Assembly: GCF_017353415.1 (NCBI RefSeq)
Contig: NZ_JAFMPX010000021.1
Location: 1 to 64,000, forward strand
Length of the DNA stretch: 64,000 nucleotides
Direction: 5' to 3'
From: Arthrobacter sp. E3
GTDB taxonomy: Bacteria > Actinomycetota > Actinomycetes > Actinomycetales > Micrococcaceae
A program made the translations under genes and the position numbers. Of this stretch, positions 52,932 to 62,203 are shown piece after piece (the stretch's first letter is position 1; every line of letters begins with the position of its first letter). The notes below the pieces were generated by a model. It saw only the letters and a program-made list of their open reading frames with translations. It ran no database searches and was not told where the DNA came from.

Positions 52932-55337
52932 ATGCCTGTAACCGTCGTGGAGTCAAACACCAGCCTAGGGGCCGCACTGTCGCGGCACTTTCCACTAGGC
53001 GTTAGTCCCATCCCCCGGAAACACGGTCCGGATGCGGCGAACATTGCCGTGTATGCACCGGATCACCGCAATGTTGTGGTGTGCTTCCAGCCACCGGACG
53101 GGGTTTGGAAGGCAGTGCTGCTGCCGGACAAGACCGACGGTATCCACCACGGCCTGGTGGAAGGCATGCCCATGGGGGCACGCTACGGTTTCTACACGAA
53201 CATCGAGGCCACCCAGGAGGAGATGCTCCTGGTGGACCCTTCCGTGGAGCAGCTTCTGCTGGACCCGTATGGTCGGTATATTGACGAGCAAGTCGATGCT
53301 GACGGGGAAACCAAGTATTTATCCGTGCGGATGGCTTCTGACTTTGATTGGGGCAGCGTCGAACGCCCCAACACACCTTGGCGCGAAACAGTAATCTACG
53401 AAGCGCACGTGCGCGGCCAAACGCAACTTCACCCCGACGTACCGGTGAAGTTCCAAGGAACCTATGCGGGCATGGCCGACCCAGCCATGATCAAGCACCT
53501 GCAGGACCTGGGCGTGACCGCCGTCGAACTTTTGCCCATCCACTTCCATATTTCCGAGCCCCACCTGGACGGAACGGGGATGAGCAACTACTGGGGGTAC
53601 AACACGCTGGGCTTTTTCGCCCCGCATGCGAAGTACGCCAGTGCCAGCGCCCAGGCAGCCGGCCCGGCAGCGGTGCAAGCAGAGCTGAAAGGCATGATCA
53701 AGCTGCTGCATGCCGCAGGGATCGAAGTCATCCTTGATGTGGTGTACAACCACACGGCTGAAGGCGGCCCCGGCGGACCCACCTACAGTTGGCGCGGACT
53801 GGCCGAAGAGCAGTACTACCGTATGCGCGACGGTCACTACTATGACACCACCGGGTGTGGGAATACGCTGAACTTCGGCAACCCGCACGTGATCAAGATG
53901 GCCATGGATTCGCTGCGCTACTGGGTGGAGGACTTCCACATTGACGGCTTCCGCTTTGACCTGGCCGTCTCCTTGGCACGCAACGGCGTGCACGAATTCA
54001 CCAACCAGCATCCCTTCCTTTTGGCGGCCGCCACTGACGGCGTGCTGGCCTCCACCAAGCTCATTTCGGAGCCGTGGGACGTGGGCTACGGCGGGTGGCA
54101 GACGGGCCAGTTCCCCACCGGTTGGGCGGACTGGAATGACACGTTCCGCGACACTGTGCGCGAAGTGTGGTTAACGGACAGGGCGGCCATGCTTGCCGGC
54201 TACCACCACAACGGCTTGGCATCCTTCGGCGATGCGCTGGGCGGCTCCGTGTCACTCTTCGCCGAATCGGGGCGCAGCCTGCTGGCTTCGATCAACCTGG
54301 TGACGGCCCACGACGGCTTCACGCTGGCGGATTTGACCGCTTACAACCACAAGCACAACATTGACAACCAGGAAGAAAACCGCGACGGCACGGGCAATAA
54401 CCGCAGCTGGAACCACGGCGTTGAGGGCATCACGAACAACCCCAACACGTTGGCGGAGCGTGCCCGCACTGCCCGAAACCTGATGACCACCATGCTCTTG
54501 GCGCAAGGCATCCCCATGATCACAGCCGGGGACGAGCTTGGGCGCAGCCAGGGCGGCAACAACAATGTGTACTGCCAGGACAATGAGATCGCCTGGCTTG
54601 ACTGGAGCATGGATCTGGAGGCCAAGACCATGCTGGCCGCCACCACACGGCTCCTGCGCATTCGCCGGGACTTCCTGCGCGCCCAGCCAAGCAGCTACCC
54701 CACCCGCGGTGGACACTCCTTCATCTACTGGTTTGGTGCCGACGGCCAGCCCATGACGCCCGAGGCTTGGAAGAACCCCCACGAGCGCGTCATCACCATG
54801 CTCATGGGTTCCCCCGACGGCACGATGGACGGCCTCGTGGTGCTCAACACCGGAATCACCGACGAAGAAGTGGTCCTTCCTGCCAACCCGCGCTTCCCTG
54901 TTGCAGCCACGGTTGAGGATCCGGTTGAAATGACTGGTGAGGCGCCGGATGCAGATGACGTCGAAACTGACGCTGCACCCGAAACTGACGCTGCTTCCGT
55001 CACAGAGGCCCCCGACATAGATGCGGTTGCGGCCGAGGACACAGATGCGCTTGCCGCCGTGGGCGCAGAGCCGTCTGAGGCCGTGCCGGAGGCCACCGCG
55101 GAAGCGGCGACCGAGATCGCTGCGGATGACGACGCCGCGGCGGCTGACACCGTGGAGGAGGCCGTTGTTCCTCGCCCTTACCTGTTGCGGATGACCACGG
55201 AGTCTCCCACCATGACGGACGACGGCGAGCCCACCTTCAGGCTGCCCCGTTCAGTTTCGGCGGTGGAGCCTGGCGCTTCGGTGCTGGTGAAAGCGAACAC
55301 CGTCCACCTGTACCGCAACGACCTGGGTCCGCGCTAG
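52932..55337 (+). CDS. glgX: Glycogen debranching enzyme GlgX
   Basis: An 801-aa GH13 isoamylase-type enzyme that removes alpha-1,6 stubs from glucan. N-terminal CBM48-like domain, then VYEAHVRG-like region (VIYEAHVRGQTQLHPDVP), DVVYNHTAEGG, nucleophile GFRFDLAVSL, acid ISEPWDVGYGG and AHDGFTLADLTAYNHKHN. An acidic Ala/Asp/Glu/Thr insert occupies residues ~656-746 in the C-terminal domain, unlike usual family members. It begins 2 bp after rlmB. Confidence 0.93.
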   Translation: MPVTVVESNTSLGAALSRHFPLGVSPIPRKHGPDAANIAVYAPDHRNVVVCFQPPDGVWKAVLLPDKTDGIHHGLVEGMPMGARYGFYTNIEATQEEMLLVDPSVEQLLLDPYGRYIDEQVDADGETKYLSVRMASDFDWGSVERPNTPWRETVIYEAHVRGQTQLHPDVPVKFQGTYAGMADPAMIKHLQDLGVTAVELLPIHFHISEPHLDGTGMSNYWGYNTLGFFAPHAKYASASAQAAGPAAVQAELKGMIKLLHAAGIEVILDVVYNHTAEGGPGGPTYSWRGLAEEQYYRMRDGHYYDTTGCGNTLNFGNPHVIKMAMDSLRYWVEDFHIDGFRFDLAVSLARNGVHEFTNQHPFLLAAATDGVLASTKLISEPWDVGYGGWQTGQFPTGWADWNDTFRDTVREVWLTDRAAMLAGYHHNGLASFGDALGGSVSLFAESGRSLLASINLVTAHDGFTLADLTAYNHKHNIDNQEENRDGTGNNRSWNHGVEGITNNPNTLAERARTARNLMTTMLLAQGIPMITAGDELGRSQGGNNNVYCQDNEIAWLDWSMDLEAKTMLAATTRLLRIRRDFLRAQPSSYPTRGGHSFIYWFGADGQPMTPEAWKNPHERVITMLMGSPDGTMDGLVVLNTGITDEEVVLPANPRFPVAATVEDPVEMTGEAPDADDVETDAAPETDAASVTEAPDIDAVAAEDTDALAAVGAEPSEAVPEATAEAATEIAADDDAAAADTVEEAVVPRPYLLRMTTESPTMTDDGEPTFRLPRSVSAVEPGASVLVKANTVHLYRNDLGPR

Positions 55338-55403
55338 AACTTACCCGCGCCAGCCCCTAAGCGCCAGCGCTTAGCCAGTCCGCGTCAGCCCTTAAATCAA
55401 AAG

Positions 55404-55464
55404 ATGAGGCTGGGGTTTGGGACGCCTAGTCATTTCTGCCAGGCATCCCAAACCCCAACCTCAT
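55404..55464. terminator. Large hairpin between convergent glgX and glgP
   Basis: A ~24-bp stem with two mismatches: ATGAGGCTGGGGTTTGGGA on the left and its near complement ending AACCCCAACCTCAT on the right, with a 12-14 nt loop. It can terminate both genes. Confidence 0.85.
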
Positions 55465-55479
55465 CGAGGGGTGGGCGGA

Positions 55480-58104
55480 TTACGCGGTGGTGATCAAGCC
55501 CATCTCGGCCGGGTTCGCCAGCGCCTTGTGGGAGGGCAGCACCTGGATGCCGTAGCCAAAGCTCCCTGAACGGTCAATGAGCAGGTCGGTGGAGAACAAG
55601 TAGCGGCCGGGGCCGTTTTCCTCCACGTGCTCCAGGGCAACGGTAGATGTATTGGTGAGCTCATCCGAGTCCCCAGCAGTTCCGTAAACCACCGTGACAG
55701 TGACGTCTTCGGGCCGCAGCTCACCCAAGTTCACGTGAGCCCGCACCTGCAGCGATTCACCGATCTGGGGTTCATCCGCGAGCCCGTGGGATTCCACGTG
55801 CTCTATGCCAATTGCCGACCAGGCCGGGCGCACCCGCTCAACCCAGGACGCAAGCTCCTTCGTGGCCGCGTAACCGTCCGCACGTGCCAGGCGTCCGGCC
55901 TGTGCGGCCGGCTGGTACAGGCGCTCCACGTACTCTGCGACCATGCGGTTCGCTGAAACCTGCGGGCCCAAGTGCGCGACAGTGTGCTTGATCATGGAGA
56001 TCCAATGCGCGGGAAGATTGCCGGTTTGCGGCTTTGACGGGCCAGCCGCTCCAGCTGCCTCGCCATCAGAACCCGCGGTTTCACCGTAGAACCGCGGCGC
56101 CACCTGAGTTTCCAGCAACTCATACAACGCTGCTGATTCGATGTCGTCGCGTTCGTCCTCACTGGTGCCGGTATTGGCCGTGGGGATCGCCCAGCCGTTT
56201 TCGCCGTCGTACATCTCATCCCACCAGCCATCCATGACGGAGAGGTTCAGTGAGCCGTTGATGGCCGCCTTCATGCCGGAGGTGCCACACGCTTCCAACG
56301 GGCGCAGCGGGTTGTTCAGCCATACGTCACAGCCGGGGAACAGCGTGCGCGCCATGGCGATGTCGTAGTTGGGCAGGAACACGATCCGGTGGCGCACGTC
56401 GGGGTCGTCGGTGAACTGCACCAGGTCCTGGATCATTTTCTTGCCGGAGTCGTCGGCAGGGTGGGACTTGCCCGCGATGATGATCTGGATGGGGTGGGTG
56501 GGGTGCAGCAGCAAGGCCTTCAGCCGGGCAGGGTCGCGCAGCATCAGGGTGAGGCGCTTGTAGGTGGGCACGCGGCGGGCAAAGCCGATCGTGAGTACAT
56601 CCGGGTCAAGGGCCGAATCGGTCCATGCCAACTGGGCGTCGGCAGCCCCGCGCTTGCGCCACGAGGAGCGGAGGCGGCGCCGGGCATCCTTGACCAGCTC
56701 GGTGCGAACGCTGCGGCGCAACGCCCAAACGTCCTCATCGCTGATATCCCAGACCTTGGACCAGTCGGTGGCGTCAAGGACATCGCTGTCAAAACGCTCC
56801 CGCACCAAGGCCACCCAGGCGGGGTCAATCCAGGTCGGCACGTGCACGCCATTGGTCACCGACGTGATCGGAACGTCCTGGACATCGAATCCTGGCCACA
56901 AGCCGGAGAACATGCCCCGTGAGACCACTCCGTGCAGTTTGGCCACACCGTTGGCGCGCTGGGCCAGACGCAGACCCATGAGCGCCATGTTGAAGACGTC
57001 CGGGTCGCCGTCGTCGTACGTTTCGGCGCCCAGGGAAAGGATCTGGTCAACGGGCACTCCCGGTGCCAGCGAGCCGGCAAAGAAGTGCTCGATCATGCCG
57101 CGCGGGAACCGGTCGATTCCGGCAGGGACGGGCGTGTGCGTGGTGAACACGGTGGAGGCACGGCCAGCAGCCAGCGCCTCGTTCCAGGTCAACGGCTCCT
57201 CGGTCACTGCCGGGTCCATGAGCTCGCGGATGCGCTCAATACCCAGGAAACCGGCATGGCCTTCATTGGTGTGGAACACTTCCGGGGCCGGGGATCCGGT
57301 GAGGCGGGCGTGGACGCGCAGCGCCTTGACCCCGCCCATGCCCAAGAGCAGTTCCTGGGTCAGCCGGTGGTCGCCGCCGCCGCCGTACAGCCTGTCCGTC
57401 ACGCCGCGGGCGGCATCGTCGTTTTCGGCAACGTTGGAATCAAGCAGCAGCAGGGGCACACGGCCAACATCAGCACGCCAGATATGGGCGCGCAACACGC
57501 GGTTGTCGGGCAGCGGGAGCTGAATCTGGATGGGGGTGCCGTCGTCTTCGCGCAGCAGGGTCAGGGGGAGGGCGTCCGGGTCAAGCAGCGGGTAGGTTTC
57601 CTGCTGCCAGGCGTCCCGGGACAGCGACTGCTTGAAGTAGCCAGCCTGGTACAGAAGTCCGACGCCGATCAGCGGCACCCCGAGGTCGGATGCGGACTTC
57701 AGGTGGTCACCGGCGAGGATGCCTAGTCCGCCGGAGTACTGGGGGAGGACTTCGGTGATGCCAAATTCGGGGGAGAAGTATGCGATGCACTTGGGGGCTT
57801 CTTCGCCCAGTTCCTGATACCAGCGTGGGTTGGCGATGTAGTTCCTGAGACTTTGCTCGGCTGTTGCCACACGGGCCACTACATCGTGGTCCTGAGCCAG
57901 CTCCTGCAATTGCTCGCGGGACATGGCCGAGAGCATGGCCAAGGGGTCGCGGCGGGACTTCTCCCACAGCTCTGGGTTGAGTGATTCAAACATGGCGCGG
58001 GTCGGCTGGTGCCATGACCAGCGGAGGTTGGTGGCCAGTTGTGTCAGCGCAGAAATCTGCGCAGGAACGAGGGAGCGGACGGTAAATCTGCGGATTGCCT
58101 TCAT
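55480..58104 (-). CDS. glgP: Alpha-glucan phosphorylase (GT35, DUF3417 type)
   Basis: An 874-aa PLP enzyme that releases glucose 1-phosphate from glucan ends. The N-terminal DUF3417-type region (AIRRFTVRSLVPAQISALTQ) identifies the alpha-glucan-family phosphorylase of actinobacteria. HTNEGHAGFLGIERI, IAGKSHPADDSGKKMI and ACGTSGMKAAINGSLNLSV (PLP Lys) follow. ATG 58104 (MKAIRRFTV) is preferred to 58116. It is divergent from glgE. Confidence 0.92.
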   Translation of the reverse strand: MKAIRRFTVRSLVPAQISALTQLATNLRWSWHQPTRAMFESLNPELWEKSRRDPLAMLSAMSREQLQELAQDHDVVARVATAEQSLRNYIANPRWYQELGEEAPKCIAYFSPEFGITEVLPQYSGGLGILAGDHLKSASDLGVPLIGVGLLYQAGYFKQSLSRDAWQQETYPLLDPDALPLTLLREDDGTPIQIQLPLPDNRVLRAHIWRADVGRVPLLLLDSNVAENDDAARGVTDRLYGGGGDHRLTQELLLGMGGVKALRVHARLTGSPAPEVFHTNEGHAGFLGIERIRELMDPAVTEEPLTWNEALAAGRASTVFTTHTPVPAGIDRFPRGMIEHFFAGSLAPGVPVDQILSLGAETYDDGDPDVFNMALMGLRLAQRANGVAKLHGVVSRGMFSGLWPGFDVQDVPITSVTNGVHVPTWIDPAWVALVRERFDSDVLDATDWSKVWDISDEDVWALRRSVRTELVKDARRRLRSSWRKRGAADAQLAWTDSALDPDVLTIGFARRVPTYKRLTLMLRDPARLKALLLHPTHPIQIIIAGKSHPADDSGKKMIQDLVQFTDDPDVRHRIVFLPNYDIAMARTLFPGCDVWLNNPLRPLEACGTSGMKAAINGSLNLSVMDGWWDEMYDGENGWAIPTANTGTSEDERDDIESAALYELLETQVAPRFYGETAGSDGEAAGAAGPSKPQTGNLPAHWISMIKHTVAHLGPQVSANRMVAEYVERLYQPAAQAGRLARADGYAATKELASWVERVRPAWSAIGIEHVESHGLADEPQIGESLQVRAHVNLGELRPEDVTVTVVYGTAGDSDELTNTSTVALEHVEENGPGRYLFSTDLLIDRSGSFGYGIQVLPSHKALANPAEMGLITTA

Positions 58105-58277
58105 GCCGGTCACCATAGTTCATGAATATTAAAAACACCGGACTGGTGTGTCTTTTGCGACGTTGGTGACGTAACCTTTCCGAAACAGGGCGTATGTGTC
58201 ATGCACGTGACGGCGCAATCCTGCGATTTCCCGCCAGGCCTTAGCATTATGCGCGAGGATTGACTAACGTCTACTTT

Positions 58278-60410
58278 GTGACTACTTCCAAACCTTCGTC
58301 TCAAATGACAGCCGCCACCGCTACGCCAGCCACCGAAAATGGTGCCGCAGCCACTGAAAATGGTGCCACAGGGCGCCAGCAGTCGGTGCCAGCGGACCCG
58401 CAAAACGGCCTGCGCTTTGGCCGGATTCCCATCACGAACGTGCAGCCGGTGCTTGAAGACGGAAAATTCCCCGCCAAGGGCGTCCGTGGTGCCGACGTGC
58501 GCGTGAGCGCCGTGGTCTTCCGCGAAGGCCACGACCTCCTTGGAGTTACAGCGGTCTTGTTCGCGCCCGACGGCAGCGAAGCCCAGCGCACCAGGCTTTC
58601 TGCCGGCCCCAAGGGCAGCGACTCATGGGTGGGAGTGCTGACTCCGGCCTTCGAAGGCCATTGGAGTTTTGCCATAGAAGGCTGGAGCGATAATTACGCC
58701 ACGTGGGCGCATAACGCACAGGTGAAAATAAACGCCGATGTGGACGTTGACGTCATGCTGGCAGAAGGCGCAGAACTGTTGCACAGCGCAGCCAGGGACA
58801 CTCCTGACGAGGCTGCTGCCGGCGTCTTCAAACACGCCGCAAACACCCTTGCCGACGACTCACTGAACGTCATTGACCGCCTGGCCGCAGGGACCAGCGC
58901 TGACGTGCGTGCCGCCGTCGTGCGTTATCCGCTTCGGGATCTGGTGACCCGCAGCGAGTCCTACCCGCTCTACGTTGAGCGTGACGCTGCAGGACGCGGT
59001 GCCTGGTATGAGTTCTTCCCGCGCTCTGAGGGTGCCCGGCATGACTCGCAGACGGGGCAGTGGACCAGTGGGAACTTCCGTACGGCCGTGGACCGGCTGC
59101 CAGCCGTTGCAGCCATGGGCTTCGACGTGGTGTACCTGCCGCCGATCCACCCGATTGGCACTGTCAACCGGAAGGGGCCGAACAATTCGCTGACGGCAGG
59201 TCCCGCCGACCCCGGTTCACCGTGGGCCATTGGCTCAGCCGACGGCGGGCATGACGCCATCCACCCGGAGTTGGGCACTTTTGAGGACTTTGATGCGTTT
59301 GTGGCGGCGGCCAATGAGTTGAAGCTTGAAGTTGCGCTTGATCTGGCCCTGCAGTGCGCCCCGGACCACCCGTGGGCCACGACGAATCCGGAATGGTTCA
59401 CCACACGGATTGATGGAACCATCGCCTATGCGGAAAACCCGCCAAAAAAATACCAGGACATCTACCCGTTGAACTTTGACAACGACCCTGCCGGGTTGTC
59501 CGCGGAGATCTTGCGTATTGTCAGGCTGTGGATTGACCACGGAGTGCGGATTTTCCGGGTGGACAACCCGCACACCAAGCCGGTCTGGTTCTGGGAATGG
59601 TTGATCGGCACCATCAACGCAGAACGCCCCGACATTGTGTTCCTCGCCGAGGCATTCACCCGCCCGGCCATGATGGCGGCATTGGGCAGGGCCGGATTCC
59701 AGCAGTCGTACAGCTACTTCACGTGGCGCAACACCAAGGAAGAACTCGAAGAATACCTGGTCCACGTCAGTAGCGAATCGGCTGGCTACTTCCGGCCCAA
59801 CTTCTTCGTGAACACCCCCGACATTCTCACCGAGTACCTGCAATACGGCGGACCGGCAGCGTTTAAGATCCGCGCCATTCTGGCCGCCTTGGGCAGCCCG
59901 CTCTGGGGCATGTACGCCGGCTATGAACTGTACGAGCACGTGGCCCGCCCCGGCTCCGAAGAGAATATTGACAACGAAAAATACGAGTACAAGGCCCGGG
60001 ACTTTGCTGCGGCGGAAGCCCAGGGCAGGTCGTTGGCACCGTTCGTGACAAAGCTGAACAATATTCGCACGGCCCACCCGGCACTGCTAGACCTGCAAAA
60101 TCTGAGCCTGCACGAGAGCACTGACGAGGCAACTCTGGTGTTCAGCAAGCACAAACTCATTGCAGCCACGGACAGCGAACCGGCCCGCAAGGACACCATC
60201 ATTGTTGTCATCAACGTTGACCCGCACAGCATGCGTGAAGGTGAAGTGAACCTTGACCTTGATGCGCTTGGCCTGGATCAGCTCTCCCCCGACGGAACGT
60301 TCATCGTGGAGGAGCTCCTTACCGGAGCCACGTGGAATTGGGGCAAGCGCAATTACTTCAGGCTGGATGCTCACATGGAGCCGGCCCACATTCTGCATGT
60401 CAGGAGCTGA
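58278..60410 (+). CDS. glgE: Alpha-1,4-glucan:maltose-1-phosphate maltosyltransferase
   Basis: A ~710-aa GH13_3 enzyme that transfers maltose from maltose 1-phosphate onto alpha-glucan. An N-terminal helical/beta domain precedes the barrel with VVYLPPIHPIGTVNRKGPNN, nucleophile Asp in FRVDNPHTKP and acid Glu in LAEAFTRPAMM, signature residues for GlgE. The leader has an exact repeat of ATENGA. GTG 58278 is chosen; TTG 58260 is possible. treS starts 2 bp after the stop. Confidence 0.95.
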   Translation: MTTSKPSSQMTAATATPATENGAAATENGATGRQQSVPADPQNGLRFGRIPITNVQPVLEDGKFPAKGVRGADVRVSAVVFREGHDLLGVTAVLFAPDGSEAQRTRLSAGPKGSDSWVGVLTPAFEGHWSFAIEGWSDNYATWAHNAQVKINADVDVDVMLAEGAELLHSAARDTPDEAAAGVFKHAANTLADDSLNVIDRLAAGTSADVRAAVVRYPLRDLVTRSESYPLYVERDAAGRGAWYEFFPRSEGARHDSQTGQWTSGNFRTAVDRLPAVAAMGFDVVYLPPIHPIGTVNRKGPNNSLTAGPADPGSPWAIGSADGGHDAIHPELGTFEDFDAFVAAANELKLEVALDLALQCAPDHPWATTNPEWFTTRIDGTIAYAENPPKKYQDIYPLNFDNDPAGLSAEILRIVRLWIDHGVRIFRVDNPHTKPVWFWEWLIGTINAERPDIVFLAEAFTRPAMMAALGRAGFQQSYSYFTWRNTKEELEEYLVHVSSESAGYFRPNFFVNTPDILTEYLQYGGPAAFKIRAILAALGSPLWGMYAGYELYEHVARPGSEENIDNEKYEYKARDFAAAEAQGRSLAPFVTKLNNIRTAHPALLDLQNLSLHESTDEATLVFSKHKLIAATDSEPARKDTIIVVINVDPHSMREGEVNLDLDALGLDQLSPDGTFIVEELLTGATWNWGKRNYFRLDAHMEPAHILHVRS

Positions 60411-60412
60411 AC

Positions 60413-62203
60413 ATGACCTTCTCTCACGTCAACAACAGCGCGCCAAAGTTCAATTTGAACGCACCGGGGCTTGCCCACGACCCACATTGGTACCGCAAGG
60501 CTGTCTTCTATGAAGTTCTGGTGCAGAGCTTCGCGGATGCCAACGGCGATGGAGCGGGAGACTTTTCCGGACTGATCTCCCGTCTTGACTACCTGCAATG
60601 GCTCGGCATTGATTGTCTGTGGCTGCCCCCATTTCTAGACTCACCCCTGCACGACGGCGGCTACGACGTCCGCGACTTCAAGACCGTCATCGATGCCTAT
60701 GGCACCATTTCTGACTTCAAGTCTCTGGTTGCGCAGGCTCACGAACGCGGCATGCGCATCATCATTGACCTGCCGCTGAACCACACCTCCGACCAGCATC
60801 CGTGGTTCAAGGCTTCCCGTGAAGATCCTGAAGGACCCATGGGTGATTTCTACATGTGGAGCGACACCACGGAGCTGTATGAGGATGCCCGGATCATCTT
60901 TGTGGACACTGAGGAATCGAACTGGGCGTTCGACCCGGTCCGGCGACAGTACTTCTGGCACAGGTTCTTCAGCCACCAGCCTGACCTGAACTATGAAAAT
61001 CCCAAGGTGCGGGAAGCCATCTTTGACATCGTGCGTTTTTGGCTCGGACAGGGCATAGACGGATTTCGTGCCGATGCCATCCCCTACCTGTACGCCGAGG
61101 ATGGCACGAACTGCGAGAACCTTCCGGCCACCCACGTGTTTTTGCAGGAACTTCGAGCCATGGTCGACGCCGAGTTCCCCGGTCGCATCATCATCGCGGA
61201 GGCCAACCAGATGCCCGACGAAGTCGTGGACTATTTTGGCACCCCGGATAAGCCGGAGTGCCACATGGCTTTCCACTTCCCCATCATGCCCCGGCTCTAT
61301 TACGGGCTGCGGGACCAAAAAGCTGCGCCCATCATCGAGACCATGGCCAATACGCCGGATATTCCCAAGGGGGCCCAATGGGGGACGTTCCTGCGTAACC
61401 ATGACGAGCTCACGCTGGAGATGGTCACGCCCAATGAGCGCGAGGCCATGTTGGGCTGGTACGCCCCGGACTCACGCATGCGGGCCAATATCGGCATCCG
61501 GCGCCGCCTGGCCCCGCTGCTGGATAACTCCCGGTCGGAGATTGAACTGATCAACGCGCTGTTGCTGGCGCTGCCGGGCAGCCCCTTTTTGTACTATGGC
61601 GACGAGATCGGCATGGGAGACAACATCTGGCTTGACGACCGGGACGCATCACGCACTCCCATGCAGTGGAACCCTGACCGCAACGCTGGTTTTTCGCACG
61701 CAGACCCCGGCAAGCTTTATCTGCCGGTGGTGCAGTCCCTTGTCTACCACTACAACCACGTCAATGTTGAAGCGCAGACGGCCCACACGAGTTCCCTGCT
61801 CCATTGGAACAAACAAATATTGCAGGTCCGCAAAGCCCACCCAGCGTTTGGTCTGGGCCGCTATGAGCCGGTGGCCTGCAGCAATGAGGCAGTGCTCGTG
61901 TTCCTTCGCGTGCTGGCTGTGGGTAATGAGGAAGGTGAGTGGCCGGAATCGATTCTGTGTGTTTTCAATCTTTCCCAACATCCTGCCGCCGTCACTCTTG
62001 ATGTTCCCACTTTGGCCGGCCGCGGGCTGCGGGACGTCTTCGGTAGGGGCATCTTTCCCGGTATCGACGACAAGGGCCAAGTGACACTGACCCTTGGTTC
62101 TTACGACTTTTATTGGCTGCGGGTGCGTTCTCAGGCATCCAACGTTCTTTCCACCCAGACGCAGGCGATGCCTATCATCAGTGAAACGGAGCACGGGTAC
62201 TGA
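60413..62203 (+). CDS. treS: Trehalose synthase (maltose alpha-D-glucosyltransferase)
   Basis: A 596-aa GH13_16 enzyme that isomerises trehalose and maltose. It begins near WYRKAVFYEVLVQSFADANG, with DLPLNHTSDQHPWF, nucleophile GFRADAIPYLY, acid IIAEANQMPDEVV and FLRNHDELTLEMV. ATG 60413 follows AGGAG. The gene overlaps the following maltokinase by one base, so the GlgE pathway genes are coupled. Confidence 0.94.
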   Translation: MTFSHVNNSAPKFNLNAPGLAHDPHWYRKAVFYEVLVQSFADANGDGAGDFSGLISRLDYLQWLGIDCLWLPPFLDSPLHDGGYDVRDFKTVIDAYGTISDFKSLVAQAHERGMRIIIDLPLNHTSDQHPWFKASREDPEGPMGDFYMWSDTTELYEDARIIFVDTEESNWAFDPVRRQYFWHRFFSHQPDLNYENPKVREAIFDIVRFWLGQGIDGFRADAIPYLYAEDGTNCENLPATHVFLQELRAMVDAEFPGRIIIAEANQMPDEVVDYFGTPDKPECHMAFHFPIMPRLYYGLRDQKAAPIIETMANTPDIPKGAQWGTFLRNHDELTLEMVTPNEREAMLGWYAPDSRMRANIGIRRRLAPLLDNSRSEIELINALLLALPGSPFLYYGDEIGMGDNIWLDDRDASRTPMQWNPDRNAGFSHADPGKLYLPVVQSLVYHYNHVNVEAQTAHTSSLLHWNKQILQVRKAHPAFGLGRYEPVACSNEAVLVFLRVLAVGNEEGEWPESILCVFNLSQHPAAVTLDVPTLAGRGLRDVFGRGIFPGIDDKGQVTLTLGSYDFYWLRVRSQASNVLSTQTQAMPIISETEHGY

